Below are positions 1 through 9,676 of a DNA stretch of 64,000 bases, piece by piece. Both the position numbers and the translations under genes were made by a program. The notes beneath the pieces were generated by a model. The model did not search any database. It was not told the origin of the DNA and saw only the letters and a list, made by a program, of their open reading frames with translations. The stretch's first letter is position 1; the number at the start of each line of letters is the position of its first letter. The stretch comes from Schizochytrium sp. CCTCC M209059 (taxonomy: Eukaryota; Sar; Bigyra; Thraustochytrida; Thraustochytriidae). The stretch is from assembly GCA_000818945.1 (NCBI GenBank), contig KN805430.1, forward strand, positions 72,875 to 136,874, written 5' to 3'.

Positions 1-307
1 GGGAGGGGGGGGGGAAGGGTTGTTAAGTCAATTAATGCAGCTTGCTTGCTAAGCAAGCGAAGCGAAGCGTCTTGCTCAAGCTACGAGAATATCAGGTTGA
101 AGGAAAGGACTTCACAGAGGGTTTGAGCATTTCGGCTTGAAAAGCCGAACGCCGACGAGGCGACGAGTCTCGGCAGTCGCGTTGCGTTGCGTTGACGAAA
201 AGAAGGGGAGAAACCTGTGAGACGCAGCAAAGCTTTGCTTGCTCGCACACTTGGTTTGCTTCGCTGCTTGCGTTACGTGCAATCGTCGAAGAGCGTGAGA
301 GGCGAGA
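1..307. other. leading intergenic sequence, no gene seen
   Basis: The window opens with a G-rich run and then a stretch rich in short GCTTGCT/AAGCGAAGC motifs. It forms the 5' flank of the MORN/EF-hand gene that begins at 308. The reverse-strand open frame that starts inside that gene and extends here has arginine- and serine-rich composition typical of an antisense shadow. Confidence 0.6.
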
Positions 308-1612
308 ATGGCGGACGCTGGCGAAGAAGAAGCAGCGCCCGGGTACACGGTGCACTACCTGGACGGTCACAAGGAGAAGACGACCTGGGTAGAACGTGCG
401 GGCCTTGCTGTCGTGACGTACGCCAATGGAGACCGATTCGAAGGTAGATTTAGCAGCCATCGCGAGCGCGAGGGCCATGGTCGGTACACGTGGGCAATCA
501 CCGATGAAGAGGGCGCCCCGACGGGTGAGACGGCCACCTATGACGGCGAGTACCGCCAAGGTCGGCGACACGGCGTGGGCATGATGCGCTATCCGGATGG
601 AAGCACCTACGAAGGACTTTGGAGCGCCGACTTGCGTCACGGTCGAGGTACACTTACATACGCAAACGGTGACACATACACGGGTGAATTTCGCCAAGGC
701 AAGCCGCACGGTCACGGTGCTTACCAATTTGCGTCGCCAAAGTCATACCTATTGGGCCAATGGGTCGAAGGTGAGTTTATCCGTGGGCGCTGGGCCAAGA
801 CGGATGGAAGCGCGTACTATGGTCAATTCCAGGACGGCCAGCCCATTCACGGTGGCCTCTTTTACAACCCAAACGGACTCAAGCAGGAAGCCCGCTACGA
901 GGAGGCCAAGGGCGGCGAGGAAGACGATGACGCTGGTGCAGACGAAAATGCGCCGCTTTCGCGCGCCTTGGTAGCTGGGCGGATCGAGGAGGCGCGCGCC
1001 GGTCCAGGCCATTACACGTCGATCGTGACCGATCCTCTGGATAGTGAAGACTTTGTCGTGTGCGCGCGCAAGCTCGTGCCTGAAGACGGTGGCGAGACAA
1101 GCCCGGAAGCAGACTCGGAAACGGTACAAGGTGAGTGCTCCGCACTGCAAGAGCTCTTCGAAAGCGTTGATGTGAACCACGATGGTAAAATTGCAGTGGA
1201 TGAGCTGCTCTTGGCACTCAGCGCTTCGGAATCCTTTCAGCAGCTCGCAGAGGCGGCACCGATCGTGTGCGAGGCGACGTTGCATGAGTCCGTCAAGAAC
1301 ATTGACAAGGACGGAGACGGTCTGCTCTCTCTGCAGGAATTTACCGACTACTTTTATGCAATGAAACTCTTTGCTCTCGTTGACGCGGACGGGTCAAAGC
1401 AGGTGCGCCACAGCGAGCTCCAGGCTTCTTTGCGAGCGCATCCGGACCTCTTTCCATCTGCTCTCTTGGCCAGCACCTCGTCGAGGCCAACGTCGCGCAT
1501 TGCCATTTCCGGGTTCTTGTCCGCAGCTGACAATGACGACGATCGACTTTTGTCCTTTGACGAATTTCTCTACTTGCTCTTTGTGTCGCCGCAGCAAACG
1601 GCTGCCGTGTAA
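308..1612 (+). CDS. MORN-repeat and EF-hand protein
   Basis: 434 residues in one exon. Residues about 35-190 carry at least five MORN repeats (for example YEGLWSADLRHGRG and YTGEFRQGKPHGHG), spaced about 23 residues apart. An acidic linker (about 200-215) follows. The C-terminal half holds four EF-hand loops at about 288, 333, 359 and 408. Loops 1 and 2 (DVNHDGKIAVDE, DKDGDGLLSLQE) look able to bind calcium; loops 3 and 4 are degenerate. MORN arrays in protists are typical of axonemal (RSPH1-like) or membrane-associated scaffolds, and the EF-hands suggest calcium control. The exact role is inferred. The start is an ATG with a purine at -3 (GAGAATGG). It lies tail to tail with the membrane protein at 1869-3746. 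Confidence 0.85.
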   Translation: MADAGEEEAAPGYTVHYLDGHKEKTTWVERAGLAVVTYANGDRFEGRFSSHREREGHGRYTWAITDEEGAPTGETATYDGEYRQGRRHGVGMMRYPDGSTYEGLWSADLRHGRGTLTYANGDTYTGEFRQGKPHGHGAYQFASPKSYLLGQWVEGEFIRGRWAKTDGSAYYGQFQDGQPIHGGLFYNPNGLKQEARYEEAKGGEEDDDAGADENAPLSRALVAGRIEEARAGPGHYTSIVTDPLDSEDFVVCARKLVPEDGGETSPEADSETVQGECSALQELFESVDVNHDGKIAVDELLLALSASESFQQLAEAAPIVCEATLHESVKNIDKDGDGLLSLQEFTDYFYAMKLFALVDADGSKQVRHSELQASLRAHPDLFPSALLASTSSRPTSRIAISGFLSAADNDDDRLLSFDEFLYLLFVSPQQTAAV

Positions 1613-1868
1613 GCATTGGAGTCGAGGAGAAAAAGAGGGGGGAGGGAACCGGAAACAGGTGAGAAGTGTTCCGTTCCATGCGCACGTTCTGCCAAGCCAG
1701 TGCGTCGATTCATTACTCCTTGGACTTTTGGAGGAGAGTACCTTGTAGTAAATGGCCAAAAGAATTTCCTTCGCAGATTTTCTGATTGTGACCGCCCAGA
1801 ATAAAATTACAATGAGAAAGAAATTGGATTTTGTCGCCTGCTCACAAGCGGGCTAGATTACGTTCATA

Positions 1869-3746
1869 CTACCAGACACGGCCCAGCTCTAATTTTGTGC
1901 GCTTGTTCTGCACAATGATTCGAGGGGCATCCTGAAAAGGCGAATATCTCCGGCTCAGCGGCTGATACTTTGCAGCCTCCGTCTCAGGCCATGGTAAGCC
2001 GAGGCTCTCGATTGCTGCTCGCGTCAAGGGACCGACAGTGTCGCGTTGAATCAAATCAAGACGAAGGTTTCTGAAAAGCAAATTCTGCAGTTCACTCTCG
2101 AGCCACGGGCAGTTGGCATCTTGAATCGGGTTCAAAGCTTCCGCACAAGTCCTTGCGCCGTGCTCAGCGCCTTCATCCCAGGTAATTTCCAACGCCTCGT
2201 TGGCGTTCTCACCAAAAACAACCGGAAGTACCGCCCAGGCGCACTCGTGCATGCGAAAGACGCTGGCCTCCGTCTCGCGAACAACCTCGGCAAAGAGCTT
2301 TGCTGCTGACATCGGTTTAGAGACGTCGAAGTAGACAGCCTCCGCGAGCCCTCGAAGGACTGCCGAGGCCTTGGCGCGTCCCACTGCAAAATCGTGCGGG
2401 TTGATGCCATTGTCTTCCGCAAAGAGACACGCGTTCGTAACGAAATCGTGGTGTCCCATGTGCGGCGGAATCACGAGAGGCGCAAAGACGAGCGACCGTT
2501 CGTCGATGTGCATGATGACGTCAAAAAAGGACGCCCGTGCTGCCTCGAGGGCTTCGATTTCGATCATTGCTCGACGCATACGGCGAGCCCGCGCCAATTC
2601 CGACTTGTCCCAGCCTCGAAAGAGCACTCCTTTTTCCAAGTTGCGCGCATTCTGGAATTTTCGCTTGCCACGCGGCGGCGCCGTCATGGGCGCAGTGACC
2701 GTAGTTGGGGCGATGGGGTCGCTTTCGTTGTAGCGAAGAAGACAGCGAATTGGAAACCTTGCCCCGGATTCCGTAGCGGCCGAGGCGGTAATCACTTTCC
2801 GATTCAACTCCCCACCGTTGACCTTGGCGCGGCGCATTGCGTTGACCTCAATAGCATCCTCTGGAGGTACACGAAAGACTCGCCTTGTCCAGGCGCGTAG
2901 CTCTTCATTGTTCCAGCTCGTGACAGAGTACGGGCTTGGGTACCGAGGCTTGTCTTCCTCGGGCAGAGGGCCAAAGGCGTCGAGGTAAAAGAGGATCTCC
3001 ACATTCCAATTATTGTCGATCTGGGGCTGCACGACGTGCCGAATCTTGGATTCAATTTCCAGCATGCTCGATTCGCCTGTGATGAGAATGGCCATTTTCT
3101 TTCGTTCGTCGCGTTCAGGTTCACTTTGCACTGCTGATGCTTTGCCGTTCTTTTGCTCTGCAAGTTGGCGCGTGACCGAATGGAGGACAGCGTCGCGGCT
3201 CGCGGCGATGGCTTGCTCGATGCGCATGTAGTCGACGTTAACGGTCTGAATGGGCTCGATCGCGGATGACTCGGTCGCAAGTGAACGGCGTGTTGCCGGC
3301 TCGACTTCGACGGGGTCATCGTAGTCTTCGTTGATTCCGCTGTATGCAGAGGCAACCATGTCTGGAGCGCGGAGCAAGTGTCGGGAATCGTGTTGCCGTT
3401 GCAATGCCTCCTCAACGTGGAGAGCGAGGTTGTTGGCGGTGATGATCCATCCCACGCCAAGCGCGGCGGCCGCGAGCAAAAGAATCCTCGTGGACCTTGA
3501 GAACCCTCCTGCCGACGAGGGCGCGTCTTTCCCGGCCATTAGCGGCGAAGGAATGCGCTTGGTCTGCGGCATCATTCGTCTTTCGCGCCACCCTTCTGAT
3601 GTCGGACCACACGGACTCGGCGGCGAAAAGAGTTTTGCTTTTGGCGCCACATGCCGTGTCATGCGAGCAGTTGCAGTAGCAGGTGGGTGGGGTGGGTGGG
3701 CGAGCGCGCGTCCCAACCTTTCGGAATGCGAGGCATCCAGCAGCAT
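1869..3746 (-). CDS. type II single-pass membrane protein, glycosyltransferase-like
   Basis: Up to 625 residues in one exon. The basic N-terminal region is followed by one hydrophobic segment at about 88-108 (ILLLAAAALGVGWIITANN), which gives a type II topology with a large lumenal domain. This is the usual layout of Golgi enzymes. The lumenal part (about 215-625) contains conserved-looking blocks such as FDVIMHIDERSLVFAP and NGINPHDFAVGR. These resemble nucleotide-sugar transferase-like families of uncertain function, but I cannot name a family or a catalytic DxD with confidence. The first ATG is at 3746; in-frame ATGs at residues 29, 58/59 and 70 would all keep the membrane segment, so the true start is uncertain. 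A glycosyltransferase role is inference. Confidence 0.6.
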   Translation of the reverse strand: MLLDASHSERLGRALAHPPHPPATATARMTRHVAPKAKLFSPPSPCGPTSEGWRERRMMPQTKRIPSPLMAGKDAPSSAGGFSRSTRILLLAAAALGVGWIITANNLALHVEEALQRQHDSRHLLRAPDMVASAYSGINEDYDDPVEVEPATRRSLATESSAIEPIQTVNVDYMRIEQAIAASRDAVLHSVTRQLAEQKNGKASAVQSEPERDERKKMAILITGESSMLEIESKIRHVVQPQIDNNWNVEILFYLDAFGPLPEEDKPRYPSPYSVTSWNNEELRAWTRRVFRVPPEDAIEVNAMRRAKVNGGELNRKVITASAATESGARFPIRCLLRYNESDPIAPTTVTAPMTAPPRGKRKFQNARNLEKGVLFRGWDKSELARARRMRRAMIEIEALEAARASFFDVIMHIDERSLVFAPLVIPPHMGHHDFVTNACLFAEDNGINPHDFAVGRAKASAVLRGLAEAVYFDVSKPMSAAKLFAEVVRETEASVFRMHECAWAVLPVVFGENANEALEITWDEGAEHGARTCAEALNPIQDANCPWLESELQNLLFRNLRLDLIQRDTVGPLTRAAIESLGLPWPETEAAKYQPLSRRYSPFQDAPRIIVQNKRTKLELGRVW

Positions 3747-4163
3747 AACTGCCGGGCTCGGCGCACCTTACGGGTCCGAGCTGTGTCTCGCGCGTCGCGT
3801 GCCACTGGAGCGCAGTGCCGAGTCACTGTGCCATCGACCGTAACGTAACGATCAAGTTCAATAGGCCTGGATGAATGAATATCTGCAGTTGGACACGCAT
3901 CGGCAGGGGCTGCTGCCCTACTGACATCTCGAGCACGGCAGCCAGTGCAGCTAGCTGGCTGGCTCGCTAGCTGGCTCGCTCGCGGCCCTCGCCGTGGCAG
4001 CGCGTCAACGAAAGCGACAACGAGAGTGACGGCGGCGCCAGAAAAATGGCCCTCCATCGTCCCTCCCATCAGCCGGCAGCGGGCAGTTATCATCATACTT
4101 GGATCAACCGAGACCAAAGCTTCTAGTCAAACGCGCCGCAGCCATCCCACTACTACCTAGGCT

Positions 4164-4171
4164 TAGGCCTA
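4164..4171. repeat. TAGGCCTA palindrome, first of seven intergenic copies
   Basis: Perfect 8-base palindrome. Identical copies lie at 7594-7601, 17151-17158, 19836-19843, 39679-39686, 57665-57672 and 57724-57731. All are outside coding sequence; near matches (TAGGCCTG) occur at about 3861 and 12435. Function unknown. Confidence 0.5.
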
Positions 4172-4960
4172 CGACCTCGTCTAGACTCGCCTACTACCTA
4201 GGTGGTGTGTCAAGACAATCACGCTGGAGTGACTGCTGCTGCTGCTGCTGCTGTCCATCCTTCTTGTCACCGACAACGACATTTTTATAGCCACCGGAGT
4301 GTGTAGTGTAGAGGCTGACACTGCCAGTGAGAACGAGAACGCTGTCTCAGGTGACGGGCCATCACGGGCACTGACTGACACGGTGAAGTTGGCTACCACT
4401 GCTGCTCGTGCGCAGCTTCCATGATCTCAGCCCTTGGCTCCCCGGCCCGGTCGACGTGCGTGGTCGCTCGCCACTCACACGCACCAAGCAACCAAGCAGC
4501 TGCGACAGCACCAACCACAACCAGCAGCCCATCGTCATGTCACACTGCGACTTGCACGCTGCAACTGCGACAGGGCCTCACACTGCTTCAGCGAGGCCCC
4601 TGCACGTGCAGCAAGATGTCGTTCGTCCTCGGCAGCACGGCGAGGCTGCCGCCGCCGCCCGCGGCGACTGCGAGCGCGAGCGGACGCGCTGCGCCTCCTC
4701 GTCTCGAGTCGCGCGTCGCGGCCCCTGTCGCCGCCACGGCCTGCGCGCTCGCTCGCTGCCTGCGCGGCGCGCTTTTCTCGGCGCGCGTGCATGGTCCTGC
4801 GCGACCCCGGGTCGCCCCCGCCTCCAGCCCGCCTCTAAGCCCCGCTAGCCCCTTCCTACGCAGCCGGCCAGCCAGCCGGGGCTCAGCCGCGATTCTCCGC
4901 CGGGCCACTGACGCACGGCCGCTCCTCCTCCTCCCCTGCTTCGACCCGCCGCGAACGCCG

Positions 4961-5005
4961 CGCCTGCGCCTGCGCCTGCGCCTGCGCCTGCGCCTGCGTC
5001 TGCGC
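4961..5005. repeat. (GCGCCT)n hexamer microsatellite
   Basis: About seven tandem copies of a GC-only hexamer in the divergent promoter region. A second octamer-like array of CGCTTCGC units lies at about 5162-5197. Confidence 0.8.
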
Positions 5006-5335
5006 TGGCCGCGGCCGGCTCGGTACCGTCAGCCAGCCAGCCCGCCCGGGCCGTACTCGCTCGCGCAGGCGGCGCGGCCTCTCGCGCTCGCTGCATCATC
5101 CCTCCCCCTCCCTCCTCCCTCTTTCCCTCTTCCCCTCTTCCCCTCCGCGCCTCTCGGCCCGCGCTTCGCCGCTTCGCCGCTTCGCCGCTTCGCCGCCGCC
5201 GCCGCTGCTCTGCTCTGCGCTGGCCCGGCGTCCATCCCCGTCGCAGGGCGGGCGAGCGAGTCCCGCTTGACGAGCCTCGCGATGCCGGCCTCGCGATGAC
5301 GCTCTCGCGACGACGGTCTCTCCGGTTCGGCGCCG

Positions 5336-5420
5336 CAGAGCAGAGCAGAGCGGAGCAGAGCGGAGCAGAGCAGAGCAGAGCAGAGCAGAGCAGAGCAGAG
5401 CAGAGCGAGCGGAGCAGAGC
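5336..5420. repeat. (CAGAG)n pentamer microsatellite
   Basis: About 16 copies of GCAGA/CAGAG with a few CGGAG variants. It ends about 50 bases before the ATG of the ABHD-type hydrolase, so it may lie in that gene's 5' leader. Confidence 0.85.
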
Positions 5421-5467
5421 CGGAACTGCGCGGAGCGAGGCGGGCGGGGCGAGCGAGAGCGCGCGGG

Positions 5468-7006
5468 ATGGCGCTGGCGATGCCGGCGGTGCCGGCGGCG
5501 ACGCTGGCGCGGGGGCTCGTGAGCGCGGAGACCCTGCATGTGATGCTCGCCGTCGTCGCGCTCGCGGTGTGCGTGGACGCGGCGCTGCGCAGGCGGACGG
5601 CCAAGGCCTGGCGCCCCGCGCTCTTCGTGGAGGAGGAGGAGGAGGAGGAGGGCCTCCGCCTCGCGGCGGCGGATGACGCGGCGCCTTCCGCGGCGTCTTC
5701 TGCGGCGCCCTCCCGGAGGAGAAGAAGGGCCAGCGCGCACTCGCGCAACGCTTTTTCGCCGCGCTCGTATCTCGGCCGCCTCAGGAAGCTGCTGGGCGAC
5801 GACGAGGTCTCGCACAGGAGGGTCGGCCTCGCCGTGGCGACCAGCGCCGCCGGCCTCGCCGCAGCCCGGGCGGCCTCGCGCAGGTTCGAGCATGTGCCGT
5901 ACGCGGACGAGATGACGGCCGCGGGGAACCGCGTGTCCTACTACCGATCCGCGAACAACCAACGCGTCGCGGACGCCTTGCGGTCGCTCGAGGCCTACGC
6001 GACGCCTACCTTTTACAACAAGCACCTCATGACCGGCGCGCCGATCCTTCGCATCGACGACGACGACCTCCTCTTCCAGCGCCACGTGCTCTCAGCGCGC
6101 CTCGACGGCCATCTCGTCGAGGTCGCGGCCGACACCCTCGCCTCGCCGCGCGCCTCGCTCGACTCGCCCTCCTTCATCGTGGTGCCTGGCTTCGGCGGGT
6201 CATCGGAAAAGAACCTGTACCGCATCCTGGCCAAGTCCATCGCCGAGAGATTCAACGCGCACGTCCACATTCTTCACGAGCGCGGAGAGGGCGGTGTCCC
6301 GCTTCGTTCGCACAAGCTGCACAAGATGGACACGCGGATGCTCGAGGCGCTCATCGAAAAGGTGCGCGCCGATCGCGGAATGCAGGTCCCTCTATTCGGT
6401 CTCGGGCTCAGTCAGGGCGGGTCGCTTCTCCTCAAGTACATTCAAGGTTTTGCCGCGCCCGGCTCGCCTCCCTGCCCCTTTGCTGCCGTCATGACCGTCG
6501 GGTGTACCTTTCAGTACCAGGTGGGGCTGCAGCTGATGGAGGTTAACGGCCTCGTTGGCCGCTGCTATTCTTACATTCTCGCAAAAATGCACATTGACAT
6601 TTTGCGTCGTAATAAAGAGGTGCTCGATAACCTTGACAATGTAGACATCGGCGAAATCGCTACCTGCAGCAACCTCAGCGACCTCGACCGCAAACTCGCA
6701 AACCCTGTATATGGCCACCACAGCGTCGTTGCCTATCACGATAGCTTCAACCTCGTCGAGCAGGCGCACAACATCAACATCCCGGTTCTTTGTCTCCACT
6801 CCGAGGACGATCCTCTCTTTTCGGATGACACCCACCGCATCCAGCGCGCCGCCGCGCGCTGCAGCGATCGCATCGTCTTTTTCAGCGTTCCGCGAGGCGG
6901 CCACCTGAGTTTTTGTGAGCGTGGCACGCGGTCGACTTATGTCACCCGTGTTGCGGATCGTTTCTTCAAGACGCTCCTGCAGCAACGGCCTGTCGACGGC
7001 CAGTAG
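5468..7006 (+). CDS. ABHD1/2/3 (YheT)-family alpha/beta hydrolase
   Basis: 512 residues in one exon. A short N-terminal hydrophobic segment (about 22-39) probably anchors it to a membrane, followed by an acidic and basic low-complexity stretch (52-95). The alpha/beta-hydrolase fold spans about 180-505. The nucleophile elbow is GLGLSQGG with Ser315; the likely acid is Asp448 in SEDDPL and the likely base His479 in RGGHLSF. The oxyanion region is PGFGGSSEKN (240-249). This is the signature of the AB hydrolase-4 family, whose members act as lipases or phospholipases on membrane lipids; substrate is not predictable. The last codons are part of the tandem repeat described at 6932-7680. Confidence 0.9.
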   Translation: MALAMPAVPAATLARGLVSAETLHVMLAVVALAVCVDAALRRRTAKAWRPALFVEEEEEEEGLRLAAADDAAPSAASSAAPSRRRRRASAHSRNAFSPRSYLGRLRKLLGDDEVSHRRVGLAVATSAAGLAAARAASRRFEHVPYADEMTAAGNRVSYYRSANNQRVADALRSLEAYATPTFYNKHLMTGAPILRIDDDDLLFQRHVLSARLDGHLVEVAADTLASPRASLDSPSFIVVPGFGGSSEKNLYRILAKSIAERFNAHVHILHERGEGGVPLRSHKLHKMDTRMLEALIEKVRADRGMQVPLFGLGLSQGGSLLLKYIQGFAAPGSPPCPFAAVMTVGCTFQYQVGLQLMEVNGLVGRCYSYILAKMHIDILRRNKEVLDNLDNVDIGEIATCSNLSDLDRKLANPVYGHHSVVAYHDSFNLVEQAHNINIPVLCLHSEDDPLFSDDTHRIQRAAARCSDRIVFFSVPRGGHLSFCERGTRSTYVTRVADRFFKTLLQQRPVDGQ

Positions 7007-7028
7007 GTGAGTGAAGAGAGCCGATCCC

Positions 7029-7060
<32 letters not shown>

Positions 7061-7680
7061 GCAGTCTTGCGAAATGAATGACTACCTAATTAATCCTTGC
7101 CCTCCATCAATTACATATGACTCTTACATGCAAATTTTCTACTTGCTCACGAATAGAGACTCATTTCTTGCCGCTCTTTCGTTTCGACTGGTGTCCTCCG
7201 TGTTGCGGATCGTTTCTTCAAGACGCTCCTGCAGCAACAGCCTGTCGACGGCCAGTAGGTGAGTGGAGAGAGCTGATCCCGCCCTCCCTGCCTGCCTGCC
7301 GCAGTCTTGCGAAATGAATGACTACCTAACTAATCCTTGCCCTCCATCAATTACATATGACTCTTACATGCAAATTTTCTACTTGCTTACGAATAGAGAC
7401 TCATTTCTTGCCGCTCTTTCGTTTCGACTGGTGTCCTCCGTTTTGCGGATCGTTTTTATCCAAGACGCTCCTGCAGCAACAGCCTGTCGACGGCCAGTAG
7501 GTGAGTGGAGAGAGCTGATCCCGCCCTCCCTGCCTGCCTGCCGCAGTCTTGCGAAATGAATAACTATCTAATTAATCCTTGCCCTCCATCAATTAGGCCT
7601 ACATGCAAATTTTCTCTGATTTATTCTACTTGCTTACGAATAGAGATTTACTTCTTACCGCTCTTTTGTTTCTTGTTCGA
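6932..7680. repeat. three-copy tandem duplication spanning a convergent gene junction
   Basis: Three units of 252, 240 and about 253 bases begin at TCGACT 6932, TCGACT 7184 and TCGACT 7424. Each contains the last codons and TAG stop of the hydrolase gene, a CTGC microsatellite, an AT-rich core and, on the other strand, the final codons and stop of the photolyase gene. Only the first unit is joined to the body of the hydrolase gene and only the third to the photolyase gene. The 12-base size difference between units 1 and 2 is explained by CTGC copy number. Unit 3 carries a 2-base insertion in the relic hydrolase end and a TAGGCCTA in place of a CATATGACTCT stretch. Confidence 0.92.
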
Positions 7681-9219
7681 TGATGAACCCTCTTTGTTCT
7701 TGCTCTTGCTATCCTTGTTCTTGCTATCCTTACCCTTGCTATCTTTGTCGTCCTCGTCGTCCTTGTCTTGCGAAGCCTTGCGTTTGCCCGACTTGGCCTC
7801 GCCGGGACCCGGATACTTTTTCGCAAGCTTATCGACGTCAAACTTGGTTCGTGACGACTTGTAAGTCATGCAGCGGATCTTGCCGAAAATCTCGCGCTCG
7901 CGCCACCCCTGGTCGTGGATCCCCATAATGCTCCAAGCCACGCCGACAATCGAGTTAGGATCGCCGCCGTCAAGGTTGTAAATGTCGTTGAGCCGAAAGC
8001 CGTAGTCGAGTGCCTCTTCCGGCGTCTTAGTCCAGGTGAGAAGCTGCTTTGCCCAGTACATGCGCAGCCACCCGTGCATTTTGCCTTCGTCGCGTGCCAT
8101 CACCTGTGCCGCATTCCAAAGTTCATCATTCGTGCGCGCCTCAGCGAGCTCCTCGAACGAGTAAATGTGCGGTCGCTTGTCCTTGGCGTGCTCTTTGAGC
8201 GTTTCACGCGCCCAGTCATAGGCCGCGTCAAGGGAATCGTACTCGGGAACATAGTGGCAGTAGTTGTCCGTGAGCTCGCGGCGAACGAGCGCCTCCTCTT
8301 CAAAGCCATCAATCTCCTTGGAGGAAATCTTTCCATTCTTTTTCGCGTACGCGCGCGCCTCCATGAGAACGCGCTGCGGAGCAATGAATCCGTAGTTCAT
8401 GTACGGTGACATGTTGGAGAGTACGCTTTCGTTCGGGTCGTTGCGGCACTCGCTGTATTTGCCGAGTCGCTTGGCGTCAAGGAAGCGATCCAAAATCTTC
8501 TTTGCCCCCGAGGGGCCGGGCGGAAAGCGGTCGTCAACGGGCTTGACGCTCGTATCGAGCTTGTGGCCCGACTTGAGTTCTTCGAGCATTTTATCAAAGT
8601 CTGTCTCCTTGAGCTTACCGTCAGTGTTTGACGAGGGCATCTTGGACAGCTCTGGAAACGCGTCAAAGAAGTCATCCTTCTTTCGGTTGATCTTGGGGCG
8701 AATCGTGCGTGCGGCGTACTCGCGCTTGTCTGATGCCTCCCAGCACGGCACAACATTGTGAGCGTCGACGAGGCACACGGGGATATCAACGGACTTGGTT
8801 ACCTCGGCATCCCAATTACGCTTGGGTCGCATCGGAAAGAAATCCATGACTAGTGCGCGCGCTTTGAGGTCCTTGCACGTGGAAACGAGGTCCTTGGCCG
8901 GGTTCTCGCTCAGCGAAACATACATGGGAATGTTCTTGGCGTGCAGCGCCTTTTGCGTCTCCGCGAGGCCTTTCAGGCCGAACGAGTAGTGCCGCAAGTT
9001 CCAGTGCATGTACTTTGTGGGGACTAGCATCACTACTGCCAGCGAGGCGTTCTTGGCGAGCGCCAGACTTTGCGCCTTGAGAAGCGCCCAGTTGTCCTCC
9101 GCCCGTTTCTCCCTGTGCATCCAGTACACCACCGGGCCGCCGTCATTCTTGCCCTTGGCGACTGCGTCCTCGTCCTTCTTGAGCCACTGGCACCGCTCCG
9201 GCTGCACCTCCACCTTCAT
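7648..9219 (-). CDS. PHR: class II CPD photolyase
   Basis: 523 residues in one exon, starting at ATG 9219; the frame is open a little further but only to a GTG. The N-terminal Rossmann-like antenna domain (about 30-190, with VVYWMHREKRAEDNWAL) is followed by the helical FAD domain. Class II signatures are present: NMSPYMNYGFIAPQR, KMHGWLRMYWAKQLLTW and IVGVAWSIMGIHDQGWRERE. The enzyme uses blue light and FADH- to split cyclobutane pyrimidine dimers. A Lys/Asp/Ser-rich C-terminal tail of about 50 residues (KDSKGKDSKNK repeats) is unusual and may serve nuclear targeting or DNA contact. The stop codon lies in the third unit of the tandem repeat. It diverges from the NIPA-like gene. Confidence 0.95.
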   Translation of the reverse strand: MKVEVQPERCQWLKKDEDAVAKGKNDGGPVVYWMHREKRAEDNWALLKAQSLALAKNASLAVVMLVPTKYMHWNLRHYSFGLKGLAETQKALHAKNIPMYVSLSENPAKDLVSTCKDLKARALVMDFFPMRPKRNWDAEVTKSVDIPVCLVDAHNVVPCWEASDKREYAARTIRPKINRKKDDFFDAFPELSKMPSSNTDGKLKETDFDKMLEELKSGHKLDTSVKPVDDRFPPGPSGAKKILDRFLDAKRLGKYSECRNDPNESVLSNMSPYMNYGFIAPQRVLMEARAYAKKNGKISSKEIDGFEEEALVRRELTDNYCHYVPEYDSLDAAYDWARETLKEHAKDKRPHIYSFEELAEARTNDELWNAAQVMARDEGKMHGWLRMYWAKQLLTWTKTPEEALDYGFRLNDIYNLDGGDPNSIVGVAWSIMGIHDQGWREREIFGKIRCMTYKSSRTKFDVDKLAKKYPGPGEAKSGKRKASQDKDDEDDKDSKGKDSKNKDSKSKNKEGSSSNKKQKSGKK

Positions 9220-9323
9220 CGTCCCAAGGCTCGTGTACACTACTTCTCTATGCTCGTCTTCGCCGTCGCTCGCTCGCTCGCTCGCTCGTCGTCGTTCGCC
9301 GCGTGCAAGCTCGGCGCGGCGCG

Positions 9324-9676
9324 ATGGGTTTCTGTTCCTCTTGCGGCCACAACGTCTCTGCCGACTCGGAAGGCGAAGAAGAAGAAGTAGAAGAAGAAGA
9401 AGAAGAAGACGAAGAAGAAGGAGAAGCAGAAGGGGCTCGTTGAAGCTCTCGCGTAGAGCCGCTCAAATCCTTCGAGGTAAGAAGGCCACCCACCAGCTCG
9501 AGCAGATCTGCGCTTCCTTGCAGAAGCTCAACAGCCTCTATGCCTCCGCGCACGCCCGTGCCGTACGCGCGCATGCCCACATGCACGCATGCATGCACGC
9601 TCGCATACGAGAGCCGCGAGAGCCCGCGAGGAAATCAAGAGGAAGCCATCCGCTGCCCACGCTAGACAAGAAATAG
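9324..9676 (+). pseudogene. possible small zinc-ribbon/acidic protein with a frameshift
   Basis: From ATG 9324 a short frame reads MGFCSSCGHN followed by a long Glu run encoded by GAA repeats, and stops at TGA 9441. One extra base in the GGGG run just before that stop would open a frame to TAG 9674 that includes a plausible amphipathic helix (THQLEQICASLQKLNSLYAS). A CxxC start and an acidic stretch suggest a small metal-binding protein. It could equally be promoter sequence shared by the photolyase and NIPA-like genes. I do not recognise it. Confidence 0.25.

Larger units (their letters stand above)
3747..5467. other. divergent intergenic region with simple repeats
   Basis: About 1.7 kb between two divergently transcribed genes, so it probably holds both promoters. 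It contains a (CTG)n run near 4231-4252, two CTACTACCTAGG direct repeats near 4149 and 4191, a TAGGCCTA site at 4164, and long GC-rich tandem repeats further right. Open frames here are low-complexity Ala/Pro/Arg translations and do not look like proteins. Confidence 0.6.

Noticed and set aside
4421..5299. 292-codon plus-strand frame upstream of the hydrolase
   Set aside because: Composed of Ala/Pro/Ser/Arg runs and the (GCGCCT)n repeat; no fold-like pattern.
5096..6085. 329-codon minus-strand frame
   Set aside because: Arises from the (CAGAG)n repeat and the antisense of the hydrolase N-terminus.
7007..7559. Three similar 66-98-codon frames between the hydrolase and photolyase genes
   Set aside because: They are the same out-of-frame translation repeated by the tandem duplication, not genes.
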